Source: Novosphingobium sp.
GTDB lineage: Bacteria; Pseudomonadota; Alphaproteobacteria; Sphingomonadales; Sphingomonadaceae
DNA: 50,416 bases
Direction of reading: 5' to 3'
Assembly: GCF_030696665.1 (NCBI RefSeq)
Contig: NZ_JAUYRV010000015.1
Span: forward strand, 1-50,416
Shown here: positions 8,079 through 18,517 of the stretch, piece by piece
Numbering within the stretch: the stretch's first letter is position 1
How the letters are laid out: every line of letters starts with the position of its first letter
Notes under the pieces: model-generated
Database searches by the model: none
Seen by the model: only the letters and a program-made list of their open reading frames with translations
Told to the model about the DNA's origin: nothing
Translations under genes and position numbers: made by a program

Positions 8079-9596
8079 TCAGCCTCCCTGCACTACTGAA
8101 AATCTTGCGAGGCTGCGCCGGAACGTTACGTTCTGTGGTGCGGCCTCGCTTGCTTGTTTCAGCAGGGCAATCCCGGTGGCCACATCCTTGCCGCCTGCGG
8201 CACGCACATAGCCTGCCATATAAGTTGTGTCTGGATCTTCGGGCTTGATCGCCCGCGCCCGGTCAGCAGCCTTGATCGCCTCATCGGTGCGACCCAGATG
8301 GCTCAGCGCCATCGCCAGACGCTTCATCACTTCGGCATCGTCGCCCGTCGCGGCCAATTGGCCATAAGCCGCGGCGGCGCCGTTCCAGTCCTGCGTCGCC
8401 ATTGCCTTCTCGCCCTGACGGATCAGGCCTTGCGATGTCCCGGCCTTGGCCGCCGCCAATCGCGCCGAAAGCTGGGGCGCATCGGGGCTTTCCAGCGCCT
8501 TGGCTGCCATCTCCGCCAGTTCCAGTTCCTGAGGCCCCGCCAGCAGGCTGTCCGACAGTGGCTTCACCGTCGCATAGGCCGCTGCAGCATCCCCCGTCGC
8601 CATCTGCGATTGCGCCAGCATCAGCCGCGCATAGGGATTGTTCGGAGACCGCGTCAGCGCCCGTTGGAACATCGCGCGCGCCTGTTCGGGATGGTTCAGT
8701 CGCAGCATCGCCTCGGCATAAGTCAGCCCGTTGGCAGACAGCGGATCAAGCGTCGCCTCCTGACTCGCCAAGGTTGAGCGGACCTTCTCCCAATCACCCT
8801 TCATCGAGGCAAACTGCACCTGCAATGCCACCACGCGCGGATCGGCAGGCGCAAGCTCCGCCGCCTTCTCCGTCATCTTGATCGCATCGTCCAGCTTGCC
8901 TTCCATGTCGTAGACATCGGCCCGCGCAATCCACGGCTCGGGCACCGCCGGGTAACGCTCGGCCAGTTTGGTCAGCACGCCATGCGCCTCAGCCATGCGC
9001 CCGCGCCGCGCGGCAATATCCGCTTTCAGCATCGGCCCATCAAAGCCATCGGGCGCAATCCGGTCGAGCACCGCCACCTGCTGCGCCGCGCCATCCAGAT
9101 CATTCGCCTCGATCAGGAACTTGGCATAATCGCGCAGCAACAACGCATCATCGCCCGCTGCTGCCCCTTGGCGGAGCGCGGCCAGCGCCCCTTCCTGATC
9201 CTTCAACGCCAGCTTTGCCGCCGCCCGAACGCGCCACGCTGCGGGCGATTTGTCCTGTGCCACCAAGGCAAGCGCATCCTCTGGCCGCCCGCGCAACACG
9301 GCAGCCTCGCCGCGCACCAGCGCAAGCTCTGGCCCCTTCATCCCGGCCCGCTCCATGCGCGCTGCAGTGGCCTCGGCCCCGTCGCCATCGCCCATGCGCA
9401 GTTGCACCGCCGCCAGCATGCGCAGAAGCGCCGGATCATCGCCCTTCTCGGCCAGTGCGGCAGACAGATCGACCTTTGCCGCCCCAAGCCGCATCTCGGC
9501 AATTTCCTGCCGCGCACGGGCAATTTTCTGGTCGGCATCCTCGCCACAGGCGCTCAGCAAGGCCACGGCGGACAGAATCAGCAGATGTTTTCTCAT
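8079..9596 (-). CDS. TPR-repeat lipoprotein
   Basis: This is a 505-residue lipoprotein precursor. The signal sequence ends in a lipobox, LLSAC, with Cys17 as the acylation site. The residue after Cys is Gly, so outer-membrane sorting is expected. The rest is a long Ala-rich run of helical tetratricopeptide-type repeats, for example RYPAVPEPWIARADVYDMEGKLDDAIKMTEKAAELAP and ALTRSPNNPYARLMLAQ. Such proteins are scaffolds for envelope complexes. It converges on the PEP-CTERM gene; TPR lipoproteins (PrsT type) occur in exosortase loci, but this one is shorter than PrsT and the link is only suggestive. Confidence 0.8.
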   Translation of the reverse strand: MRKHLLILSAVALLSACGEDADQKIARARQEIAEMRLGAAKVDLSAALAEKGDDPALLRMLAAVQLRMGDGDGAEATAARMERAGMKGPELALVRGEAAVLRGRPEDALALVAQDKSPAAWRVRAAAKLALKDQEGALAALRQGAAAGDDALLLRDYAKFLIEANDLDGAAQQVAVLDRIAPDGFDGPMLKADIAARRGRMAEAHGVLTKLAERYPAVPEPWIARADVYDMEGKLDDAIKMTEKAAELAPADPRVVALQVQFASMKGDWEKVRSTLASQEATLDPLSANGLTYAEAMLRLNHPEQARAMFQRALTRSPNNPYARLMLAQSQMATGDAAAAYATVKPLSDSLLAGPQELELAEMAAKALESPDAPQLSARLAAAKAGTSQGLIRQGEKAMATQDWNGAAAAYGQLAATGDDAEVMKRLAMALSHLGRTDEAIKAADRARAIKPEDPDTTYMAGYVRAAGGKDVATGIALLKQASEAAPQNVTFRRSLARFSVVQGG

Positions 9597-9690
9597 GCGC
9601 GCGAAAATCGCACTTCATGCTGAAATTTCCGTGAAGGTTTCCAAATGCCTCCACGCCCGCTAAAGGCCCGGCCAACCAAGGAGTTTGAGA

Positions 9691-10791
9691 ATGGGTTTTC
9701 GTTGCGGGATCGTCGGTCTTCCCAATGTCGGCAAGTCGACACTGTTCAACGCGCTGACTGAAACGCAGGCGGCGCAGGCGGCGAACTATCCGTTCTGCAC
9801 GATCGAGCCGAACGTGGGCAATGTCGGCGTGCCCGATCCCCGGCTCGACAAGCTGGCCGCGATCGCCGGCAGCCAGAAGATCATCCCTACGCAGCTCGGA
9901 TTCGTCGATATCGCTGGTCTGGTGCGCGGCGCGTCGAAGGGTGAAGGTCTGGGCAACCAGTTCCTTGGCAACATCCGCGAAGTGGACGCCATCGTCCACG
10001 TACTGCGCTGCTTCGAAAATGACGACATCCAGCACGTCGACAACAAGGTCGATCCGGTATCCGATGCAGATACGGTCGAAACCGAACTTATGCTTTCAGA
10101 CCTCGAAAGCCTCGAAAAGCGCGTTCCGGCCGCGATCAAGAAATCCGCGCAGGGCGACAAGGAATCGAAGATCATCGCTTCGGTGCTGGGCCAGGCGCTC
10201 GAACTGTTGCGCGAAGGCAAGCCCGCGCGCCTGACCGTGCCCAAGGACGACGACGAAGCCCGCGTGTTTGCGCAGGCGCAATTGCTCACCGCCAAACCCG
10301 TCCTCTACGTCTGCAACGTCGAGGAAGAGAGCGCCGCCAACGGCAATGCCTTCTCCGCCCGCGTGTTCGAAAAGGCGAAGGCCGAAGGCGCGAATGCCGT
10401 GATCGTGTCCGCTGCCATCGAATCCGAACTGGTCGGCATGGACCCTGAAGAGCGCACCGTTTTCCTTGAGGAAATGGGCCTCCACGAAACCGGCCTCGCC
10501 CGCGTGATCCGCTCGGGCTACGATCTGCTGCACCTCATCACCTTCTTCACCGTCGGCCCCAAGGAAGCCCGCGCGTGGACCGTGCATCAGGGCGCCAAGG
10601 CCCCCGAAGCCGCCGGAGAAATCCACTCCGACATGCAACGCGGCTTCATCCGCGCCGAAACCATCGCCTATGATGATTTCGTTTCGCTGGGTGGAGAAAC
10701 CGCTGCGCGCGATGCCGGAAAGCTGCGTCAGGAAGGTAAGGAATACGTGGTGAAGGATGGCGACGTTCTGCACTTCAAGTTCAACGTCTGA
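9691..10791 (+). CDS. ychF: Redox-regulated ATPase YchF (Obg-like)
   Basis: YchF is a ribosome-associated P-loop NTPase that prefers ATP over GTP. The 366-residue product has GLPNVGKST (G1), NYPFCTIEPN (switch), DIAGLVRGASKGEGLGNQFL (G3 region) and a C-terminal TGS domain (about 280-364, ending DGDVLHFKFNV). The ATG at 9691 follows an AAGGAG site at 9678-9683; an in-frame TTG six bases upstream is less likely. It is divergent from the TPR lipoprotein gene, so the 94 bases between them hold both promoters. Confidence 0.96.
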   Translation: MGFRCGIVGLPNVGKSTLFNALTETQAAQAANYPFCTIEPNVGNVGVPDPRLDKLAAIAGSQKIIPTQLGFVDIAGLVRGASKGEGLGNQFLGNIREVDAIVHVLRCFENDDIQHVDNKVDPVSDADTVETELMLSDLESLEKRVPAAIKKSAQGDKESKIIASVLGQALELLREGKPARLTVPKDDDEARVFAQAQLLTAKPVLYVCNVEEESAANGNAFSARVFEKAKAEGANAVIVSAAIESELVGMDPEERTVFLEEMGLHETGLARVIRSGYDLLHLITFFTVGPKEARAWTVHQGAKAPEAAGEIHSDMQRGFIRAETIAYDDFVSLGGETAARDAGKLRQEGKEYVVKDGDVLHFKFNV

Positions 10792-10843
10792 CGCCATTTA
10801 ACCGACCGGTTGACATCACCGCGTAGCGCGTCATGCTGCGCGG

Positions 10844-11305
10844 ATGATGTATTTTGAAGATATTGAACCCGGCGCGGTGCAGCGCTTTGGCAGCTATGCG
10901 GTTAACCGCGACGAAGTGATTGATTTCGCTTCTAAATATGATCCACAAGCCTTCCATCTCAGCGACGAGGCGGCGGCGCAGACCCATTTCGGGCGGCTTT
11001 CGGCCAGCGGCTGGCACACTTGCGCGATGACGATGGCTATGCTGGTCGAGAATCTCAAGGAGCGGAAGCAGGCGGGGCTCGGTTCGCCGGGGCTGGACGA
11101 AATCCGCTGGCTCACGCCGGTCTATCCCGGCGATACGCTGTCAGTCGAAACCGAAATCGTCGACAAGAAGCGCAGTGGTTCTCGGCCCGAGATGGGCAGT
11201 TTCCGCTCAAACGTCAGGGTTTATAATCAGGATGGCGTGGTGGTGATGACCATGAAATCCATCGGCCTGATCCGCGTTCGCGAGGCGGAAAACGCGCAAT
11301 CCTGA
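10844..11305 (+). CDS. MaoC-like hot-dog dehydratase
   Basis: This 153-residue protein has the MaoC/R-hydratase hot-dog fold. Members hydrate enoyl-CoA or related thioesters. The active-site pair is recognisable as D-P-Q-A-F-H (about residues 33-38), followed by FGRLSASGWHT, the usual hydratase helix region, and LDEIRWLTPVYPGDTL on the central strand. Two in-frame ATGs lie at 10844 and 10847; either could be used. It follows ychF by 52 bases and may be cotranscribed. The substrate is unknown. Confidence 0.88.
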   Translation: MMYFEDIEPGAVQRFGSYAVNRDEVIDFASKYDPQAFHLSDEAAAQTHFGRLSASGWHTCAMTMAMLVENLKERKQAGLGSPGLDEIRWLTPVYPGDTLSVETEIVDKKRSGSRPEMGSFRSNVRVYNQDGVVVMTMKSIGLIRVREAENAQS

Positions 11306-11373
11306 AGTGCACCTAGATGCACCTACGCGCACCTGGACGCACATAGACTGCCGCAACCTGTTCGAAACGCTGT

Positions 11374-11865
11374 CTAAATCGCCTTGCACTGCACGTCACC
11401 GATTGCACTATAAACGGGCCGTTCGAACTCGTCGGTGATCACCAGCTTGCCATCGAAATGCTCGCTGGTCCCAACCGCCTCCACCGGCCCGCTCGCGGTA
11501 AGCGTCAGCGCATATTCCTTGCCGGTATAGCGCGACCAGCTTCCCTTGGGCAGCTTCGCCGCTCCGGTATCGGGCGCAAGGATCTGGATTTCTCCGTTCA
11601 CTTTCAACACGCCGCGCGTGTCCTGCGCCAGCAGCACCGCGCCGATCCCGCCACCGTCTGCAACGAAGGCGCAACCGGTGCCGTGCAGCTTGTGCTTTGA
11701 AATATCGGGATAAAGTATCGCCTGCGGGGCAATCGGCTCAACCGGATGCTTACCATCCTGCGCCGCCTCAACCGCCGCCACCGCCTCGGCATCGCTCGGC
11801 TCCTGCTCCGCCGAGCATGCAGAAAGTATCAGCAAAATCAGTGGTATAAACGCTAATCTTGCCAT
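11374..11865 (-). CDS. Putative lipoprotein of unknown function downstream of mutL
   Basis: This is a 163-residue protein with a lipoprotein signal: MARLAFIPLILLILSAC, lipobox LSAC, Cys17. The mature part has two further cysteines (in HGTGCAFVAD and the C-terminal VQCKAI), possibly a disulfide. No known domain was recognised. The ATG at 11865 begins one base after the mutL stop codon and uses a GGAGAAAG site inside the mutL 3' end, so it is almost certainly translated from the mutL message. The frame's upstream extension to 11901 would overlap mutL and is rejected. Confidence 0.75.
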   Translation of the reverse strand: MARLAFIPLILLILSACSAEQEPSDAEAVAAVEAAQDGKHPVEPIAPQAILYPDISKHKLHGTGCAFVADGGGIGAVLLAQDTRGVLKVNGEIQILAPDTGAAKLPKGSWSRYTGKEYALTLTASGPVEAVGTSEHFDGKLVITDEFERPVYSAIGDVQCKAI

Positions 11866-11866
11866 T

Positions 11867-13669
11867 TTACTTTCTCCCGAACAGCTTCTCGATGTCACCA
11901 TGCGCCAGCTTCACCCAAGTCGGCCGCCCGTGATTGCACTGGCCCGACCGTGGAGTAACCTCCATCTCGCGCAAAAGCGCATTCATCTCCGCCACCGAAA
12001 GCACGCGCCCGGCACGAACCGATCCGTGGCAAGCCATCGTGGCGAGGACGAGGTCGAGTTTCTCACCGAGGAGCAGCGCGTCGCCGTTCTGGGCGAGATC
12101 GTCGGCGACGTCGGCGACCAACTTCGCCGGGTCTCCCTTGGCGAGCGCGGCGGGGATGGCGCGGACGAGCATGGCGCCCGGACCGAAGCGTTCCAGTGCG
12201 AGGCCAAATTCTGCCAGTTTCCCAGAGGCTTCCTCGAGCCGGTCGCAGGCCACCTCCTCAAGCTCGACCACTTCGGGGATCAGCAGGGCCTGTGACGGTG
12301 CTGTGCCCTGCCCCGCTCCGGCAGAGCGCAGGCGTTCAAGGACCAACCGTTCGTGCGCTGCGTGTTGGTCCACGATGACCAAGCCGTCCTCCGCCTCCGC
12401 GACGATGTAAGTGTTGGACACCTGCCCGCGCGCTACGCCAAGCGGATGTTGTGCCGCATCGACCACCAGTTCTGCGGCAACTTCGGCGCGCGCCTGCGGC
12501 GGGGCCATGACGCCTTGCTCGTACCCTCGCCACGCAAGGCCCGCTTCGGAGACGCGCGGTTCGGGGCGCCATGTCTGGCCAAAAATGCTTCCCTGTGAGG
12601 GACTTGCTGCTCCTGCCGGAGAAATAGGTTCAGCCTGCCACGCCGCCATAGCACTCGCCGATGGGGCTTGCGCACTGCGCTGGTCTCCGGTGGAAAGCGC
12701 ATGGCGCAGGCCGGAGACGACCATGCCGCGCACGAAGGCCGGATCGCGGAAACGGACTTCGGATTTGGCGGGATGGACGTTCACATCCACCTCGCCCGCT
12801 GGGACTTGCAGGAATAACGCGAGCACGGCGTGGCGATCGCGTGCCAGCATATCGGCATAGGCTCCGCGCACCGCGCCGATCAGCAAGCGGTCCTTCACCG
12901 GGCGGCCGTTGACGAACAGGTACTGGTGATCGGCCACACCGCGATTGTAGGTGGGCAGACCTGCAATGCCGGTCAGGTGGTAATCGCCGCGCAGCAGATC
13001 GACTTCGACCGAATTGCCCGCCAGTTCGCGTGCGACCAACTGGGCGACGCGGGCTTCGAGCGATTCCCCGCCCTGCACCTGGATCGAGCGACGACCATCG
13101 TGTTCGAGCGTGAAGCCCAAGTCCGGGCGCGCCATTGCGAGGCGGCGCACCACGTCCGAAGCAGCGGCCCATTCCGAACGCGGGCTGCGCAGGAATTTGC
13201 GGCGGGCGGGGATTTTCTCGAACAGCTGCTCGACCCGCACCCGCGTGCCGGGCGGCAGGGCGGCAGGGCCTTCTTCGACCAGAGCGCCGTTATCAACCAC
13301 CCGCTTCCAGCCATCGGCAGAGCCTTGGGGGCGGCTTTCGATGGTGACGCGCGCGACCGAGGCGATGGAGGGCAGCGCCTCACCCCGGAAGCCGAGAGTT
13401 TCCACCATTTCGATGGCTTCATCGGGAAGCTTGGATGTGGCGTGACGTTCGAGCGCCAGCGCGATCTCGCCTGCGCCCATCCCGCAGCCGTCATCGGACA
13501 CTTCGATCATCGCCAGACCACCTTCGGACAGGCGCACGAAAATGTGGTTTGCGCCCGCATCTATGGCGTTTTCAACCAGTTCCTTGAGCGCGCTGGCTGG
13601 GCGTTCAACCACCTCTCCGGCAGCGATGCGGTTGATCAAAGTTTCGGGAAGGCGGCGGATGACTCGCAT
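11867..13669 (-). CDS. mutL: DNA mismatch repair protein MutL
   Basis: MutL couples MutS mismatch recognition to strand removal. The 600-residue protein has the GHKL ATPase motifs: LVENAIDAGA, DDGCGM, TLGFRGEALPSI. The C-terminal half has the metal-dependent nicking-endonuclease motif DQHAAHERLVLE, matching DQHA-x2-E-x4-E, plus ACHGSVRAG and QCNHGRPT. It is therefore expected to be an intrinsically nicking MutL of the type found in bacteria without MutH. It diverges from mreB across a 188-base intergenic region and is coupled to the small lipoprotein gene downstream. Confidence 0.96.
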   Translation of the reverse strand: MRVIRRLPETLINRIAAGEVVERPASALKELVENAIDAGANHIFVRLSEGGLAMIEVSDDGCGMGAGEIALALERHATSKLPDEAIEMVETLGFRGEALPSIASVARVTIESRPQGSADGWKRVVDNGALVEEGPAALPPGTRVRVEQLFEKIPARRKFLRSPRSEWAAASDVVRRLAMARPDLGFTLEHDGRRSIQVQGGESLEARVAQLVARELAGNSVEVDLLRGDYHLTGIAGLPTYNRGVADHQYLFVNGRPVKDRLLIGAVRGAYADMLARDRHAVLALFLQVPAGEVDVNVHPAKSEVRFRDPAFVRGMVVSGLRHALSTGDQRSAQAPSASAMAAWQAEPISPAGAASPSQGSIFGQTWRPEPRVSEAGLAWRGYEQGVMAPPQARAEVAAELVVDAAQHPLGVARGQVSNTYIVAEAEDGLVIVDQHAAHERLVLERLRSAGAGQGTAPSQALLIPEVVELEEVACDRLEEASGKLAEFGLALERFGPGAMLVRAIPAALAKGDPAKLVADVADDLAQNGDALLLGEKLDLVLATMACHGSVRAGRVLSVAEMNALLREMEVTPRSGQCNHGRPTWVKLAHGDIEKLFGRK

Positions 13670-14904
<1,235 letters not shown>

Positions 14905-14967
14905 GGTCTGGTTTTTACGGGTTGCTTGACGGCGCGGCACATCGTGCCGGATTGAAAGGGTGAACGG

Positions 14968-15873
14968 ATGGCGCGGCCGACGGACCGCCGCCCGGGCTAT
15001 TCGCGCAGGGCGCAGTACGGGATATTCACCGGCTACGTTATCGCCATCCTCGGCGTCGTGGCGGGCATTGTCGTGCTTACGGTATCGCTGATCAATCCGG
15101 ACGCTTTTTCCTTTGCGCGCAGTGCTGCTGCCGAAGTTGCACGGCCTATGGGCAAGGCAAGCGCAGAGAGCCGCGCCACTGGACAAGGCGTGTTTGCAGC
15201 CATCGGGGCCTATTTCAAAGCCGGACAGCAGAACGCCGAACTGCGCCGCGAAGTGGATGCCGCGCGTGCCAATGCGGTTTCCATGCAGGCGCTGGAAGAC
15301 GAAAACCGGCGGTTGAAGGCTTTGCTTGGCATTGTTGACCCGGTGCGCCGTCCGGTGGCGTCAGCACATCTGATCGGATCAAGTGGGGCCAGCACACGGC
15401 GCTATGCGGTGCTGGATGTTGGCGCAAACGACGGCGTGCGCCCCGGCCAGCCTGTGCGCGCTGCCTCGGGCCTGATCGGCCGGGTGATCGAGGCCGGGCC
15501 GAGAACCGCGCGTGTGCTGCTGGTGACGGACCCAGACAACGTGGTGCCGGTGCGGCGGGCAAGCGACGGACTTTCAGCCTTTGTGCAGGGTGCATCCGAT
15601 GGGCGGATCGACATTCGCCTGATCAACATGGGCACCAATCCGGTGAAAAAAGGCGACGTTTTCGTCACCTCCGGTTCGGGCGGTCTTTACCCACCCGGCA
15701 TTCCTGTTGCCGTGGCGACTGCGCCGAACCGTGATGGCGCGACCGGCCATCTGGCTGCCGATCCCGCCGACCATGTTTACGTGGTGGTGGAACAGGCGTT
15801 CAGCGCACAAGCCCGTGACGATCTTCAGCGCATGATCGAGGACGGTGCAAAGACCGCTGTTGAAGAGCCGTGA
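14968..15873 (+). CDS. mreC: Rod shape-determining protein MreC
   Basis: MreC is the periplasmic scaffold linking MreB to the elongation wall synthases. The 301-residue product has one N-terminal membrane helix (about 17-40), a coiled coil (about 75-110, with NAELRREVDAARANAVSMQ) and the beta-barrel core with the conserved DPDNVVPVRR and KKGDVFVTSGSGGLYPPGIPV segments. A GAAAGGG site precedes the ATG. Its stop overlaps the GTG start of mreD. Confidence 0.95.
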   Translation: MARPTDRRPGYSRRAQYGIFTGYVIAILGVVAGIVVLTVSLINPDAFSFARSAAAEVARPMGKASAESRATGQGVFAAIGAYFKAGQQNAELRREVDAARANAVSMQALEDENRRLKALLGIVDPVRRPVASAHLIGSSGASTRRYAVLDVGANDGVRPGQPVRAASGLIGRVIEAGPRTARVLLVTDPDNVVPVRRASDGLSAFVQGASDGRIDIRLINMGTNPVKKGDVFVTSGSGGLYPPGIPVAVATAPNRDGATGHLAADPADHVYVVVEQAFSAQARDDLQRMIEDGAKTAVEEP

Positions 15874-16424
15874 TCTTTGAGAAGCTGACCGCATCGCCCG
15901 AAGACCTTGTACGCAAGCGGATCAATCGTGCGCCCCTGCCCGCGCTCGCCACCGGCCTGCCGTGGGCGACGATCATGCTGGCATCAATGGCAAGCTTTTC
16001 GCCGGTGATCGCCTCGGCCCCTGTCGTGCCGCCGCTGGCCTATTTGATGCTTCTTGCGTGGCGGATGATGCGTCCGGGCATGTTGCCGGTGTGGGCAGGC
16101 CTGCCGCTGGGTTTGTTCGACGACCTTTATTCAGGGCAACCCTTCGGATCGGGTATCGTGCTGTGGTCAGTAACGATGCTGGTGCTTGAAGTGGTTGACG
16201 AGCGGTTTTTGTGGCGTGGGTTTTCGCAAGACTGGCTGGCGGCCAGCGGCTTGATCGCTGCCTATCTGGGAATATGCGCGCTGGTGGCCGGGCTGGCGAC
16301 GGGGTATCCCTTGCCGCTGGTGATCGGTCCGCAAATCCTGCTGTCGCTGGTGATCTATCCCGTGGTCACACGTGTGGTGGCCCTGCTTGACCGTATCCGC
16401 CTGCTGCCGTTGAAAAGGCTCTGA
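15870..16424 (+). CDS. mreD: Rod shape-determining protein MreD
   Basis: This is a 184-residue integral membrane protein with about five to six hydrophobic helices and the MreD-like signature PVWAGLPLGLFDDLYSGQPFGSG. MreD works with MreC and RodA in the elongasome. The GTG start at 15870 overlaps the mreC stop by four bases (GTGA), which implies translational coupling. Gene order leaves little doubt about the assignment. Confidence 0.92.
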   Translation: MIFEKLTASPEDLVRKRINRAPLPALATGLPWATIMLASMASFSPVIASAPVVPPLAYLMLLAWRMMRPGMLPVWAGLPLGLFDDLYSGQPFGSGIVLWSVTMLVLEVVDERFLWRGFSQDWLAASGLIAAYLGICALVAGLATGYPLPLVIGPQILLSLVIYPVVTRVVALLDRIRLLPLKRL

Positions 16425-16429
16425 CACGC

Positions 16430-18517
16430 ATGGGAAAACTGCCGGTCACGTCGGCTGTCCTGACCAACCGGTTCGAGCGGCGCACATTTGTGCTGGGCGC
16501 GTTGCAGGGCGGCGTGGGGCTGATGCTGGCGACGCGGCTGGGCTATCTGGCAGTGGCGCAGAATGAGAAGTATCAGGCGGCTTCGGAAAGCAACCGCGTC
16601 AACCTGACGCTGATCCCACCCCGGCGTGGCTGGGTGCTGGACCGGTTTGGCAAGGCGCTGGCCTCAAACCGTGCGGATTTTCGCGTGGACATCATTCCTG
16701 ACCGCGTGGTTGACCGTGATCGCACGATGGAGACGCTGGCCGGCCTGCTTTCGTTGCCGCCCGACAAAGTGCGCGATATTCGTGACAAGCTGGACAAGGC
16801 ACGCGGGTTTCAGCCGGTTGAAGTGGCGGCGAGCCTTGATTGGGAGCGTTATGCCTCGGTCACGGTGCGCCTGCCCGAACTGCCGGGCGTGATCCCGCAG
16901 CAGGGGTTTTCCCGGTTCTATCCAACCGGAGCGGCAGTGGGACACCTTGTCGGTTATGTCGGTGCGGCATCGGCTGAGGATTACGAAAAGGAGCGCAATC
17001 CGCTGCTCGTCACGCCGGGGTTCAAGATCGGCAAGGACGGGCTGGAGAAGCACTTCGAAACGCGGCTGCGCGGGGTGCCGGGCGCGCGGCGCGTGGAGGC
17101 GACGGCTTCGGGGCGGATCGTGCGCGATCTGGGGACGCGTGAGGATGTGCCGGGCAAGCCGATCCAGCTGACGATCAATGCCGGGCTGCAGGATTATGCC
17201 GCGCGGCGCGTCGGCCTGGAATCCGGCTCTGTAGTGGTAATGGACTGCGAGACGGGCGACATTCTGGCGATGGCATCGATGCCAAGCTTCGATCCCAACA
17301 GCTTTTCCGACGGGATTGGCCGCATCGAATGGAAGATGCTGTCCGAGGATGACCACGTGCCTTTGCGCAACAAGGTGCTGCGCGGACTGTACCCGCCGGG
17401 GTCGACGGTGAAGCCGATGATCGCCATGTCTTTCCTTGAGGCGGGGCTTGATCCTTCGGCCAGCGTCGGCTGCGGTGGCGGCTTGCGTGTGGGCAACCGG
17501 GTGTTCCATTGCTGGAACCGGCGGGGACACGGCACGGTGGACATGGCCAAGGCCATCTACCAGTCCTGCGACGTCTACTTCTATCACTTCGCACAGAAGA
17601 TCGGGATGGACACCATCGCCAAGATGGCGCGGCGGCTGGGGATGGGGCAGGAGTTTCCGATGCCCTATCCGGGGCAGTCCTATGGCACGGTGCCCGATCC
17701 TGCGTGGAAGAAGAAAAAGTACGACAAAGAATGGGCGGTTTATGACACCGTCAACGCCACCATCGGCCAAGGCTACATGCTGTCAAATCCGCTGCAGCAG
17801 GCCGTGATGGCATCGCGTATCGCTTCGGGACGTGAAGTGATGCCACGCCTGTTGCTCGACCGGAATGCCCCGCAGCCGAAGTCTATGGGGTTCCGGCAGG
17901 ATCATCTCGATTATATCCACGCGGCGATGAGCGAGGTGGTCAACGGGCGAGGCACGGCGGGGCGCGCCAAGTTGCCGGTGGACGTGCTGATGGCCGGCAA
18001 AACCGGGACGGCGCAAGTCGTTGGCCTGAACGTGGCCAACGGCAAGAGCGGGCAGTGGAAGTACCGCGACCACGGACATTTCATCGCATTCGCACCGTTC
18101 GACAAACCGAAGTATGCCTGCGCGGTGGTGATCGAGCATGGTGGCGGGTCGGGCGCGGCCTACCCCATTGCGCGCGATGTGATGACGTACATCTTTGATC
18201 AGGCCAAGGCGATGGAAGTGCTGGAAGGCTTTGAAGCCCAGTGGGGTGGCAACGTGCAGCAGCGCATGGCGTCGCGCTATAACGTGTTCGCCGCCAAGTA
18301 CGGGGCTTCTGCGCCCAAGCCGGTGCCCGATGACGCGGAACTGGCAGAGCAGGCAGAGGAAGGGCGCAAGCCCGCTGAAGCACCAGCAACAGTGCAGACC
18401 GACGCCGCAGCACCAAGGCCTGAGCCGGAACAGGTGCCTTCGCGGGAGACAGCGCCCGGCCCTTCGCCCACGGCTTCATCGGGCGCGGCCGCACCTGCCG
18501 CAACGGGAGGGCAATGA
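16430..18517 (+). CDS. mrdA: Penicillin-binding protein 2 (elongasome transpeptidase)
   Basis: PBP2 is the class B transpeptidase that cross-links lateral-wall peptidoglycan with RodA. The 695-residue protein has an N-terminal membrane helix (about 20-42) and a dimerisation domain (PPRRGWVLDRFGKALASN). The three active-site motifs are S325-T-V-K, S379-C-D and K524-T-G. Unusual is a C-terminal tail of about 70 residues rich in Pro, Ala and Glu, beyond the transpeptidase fold. It starts five bases after mreD and its stop overlaps rodA. Confidence 0.96.
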   Translation: MGKLPVTSAVLTNRFERRTFVLGALQGGVGLMLATRLGYLAVAQNEKYQAASESNRVNLTLIPPRRGWVLDRFGKALASNRADFRVDIIPDRVVDRDRTMETLAGLLSLPPDKVRDIRDKLDKARGFQPVEVAASLDWERYASVTVRLPELPGVIPQQGFSRFYPTGAAVGHLVGYVGAASAEDYEKERNPLLVTPGFKIGKDGLEKHFETRLRGVPGARRVEATASGRIVRDLGTREDVPGKPIQLTINAGLQDYAARRVGLESGSVVVMDCETGDILAMASMPSFDPNSFSDGIGRIEWKMLSEDDHVPLRNKVLRGLYPPGSTVKPMIAMSFLEAGLDPSASVGCGGGLRVGNRVFHCWNRRGHGTVDMAKAIYQSCDVYFYHFAQKIGMDTIAKMARRLGMGQEFPMPYPGQSYGTVPDPAWKKKKYDKEWAVYDTVNATIGQGYMLSNPLQQAVMASRIASGREVMPRLLLDRNAPQPKSMGFRQDHLDYIHAAMSEVVNGRGTAGRAKLPVDVLMAGKTGTAQVVGLNVANGKSGQWKYRDHGHFIAFAPFDKPKYACAVVIEHGGGSGAAYPIARDVMTYIFDQAKAMEVLEGFEAQWGGNVQQRMASRYNVFAAKYGASAPKPVPDDAELAEQAEEGRKPAEAPATVQTDAAAPRPEPEQVPSRETAPGPSPTASSGAAAPAATGGQ

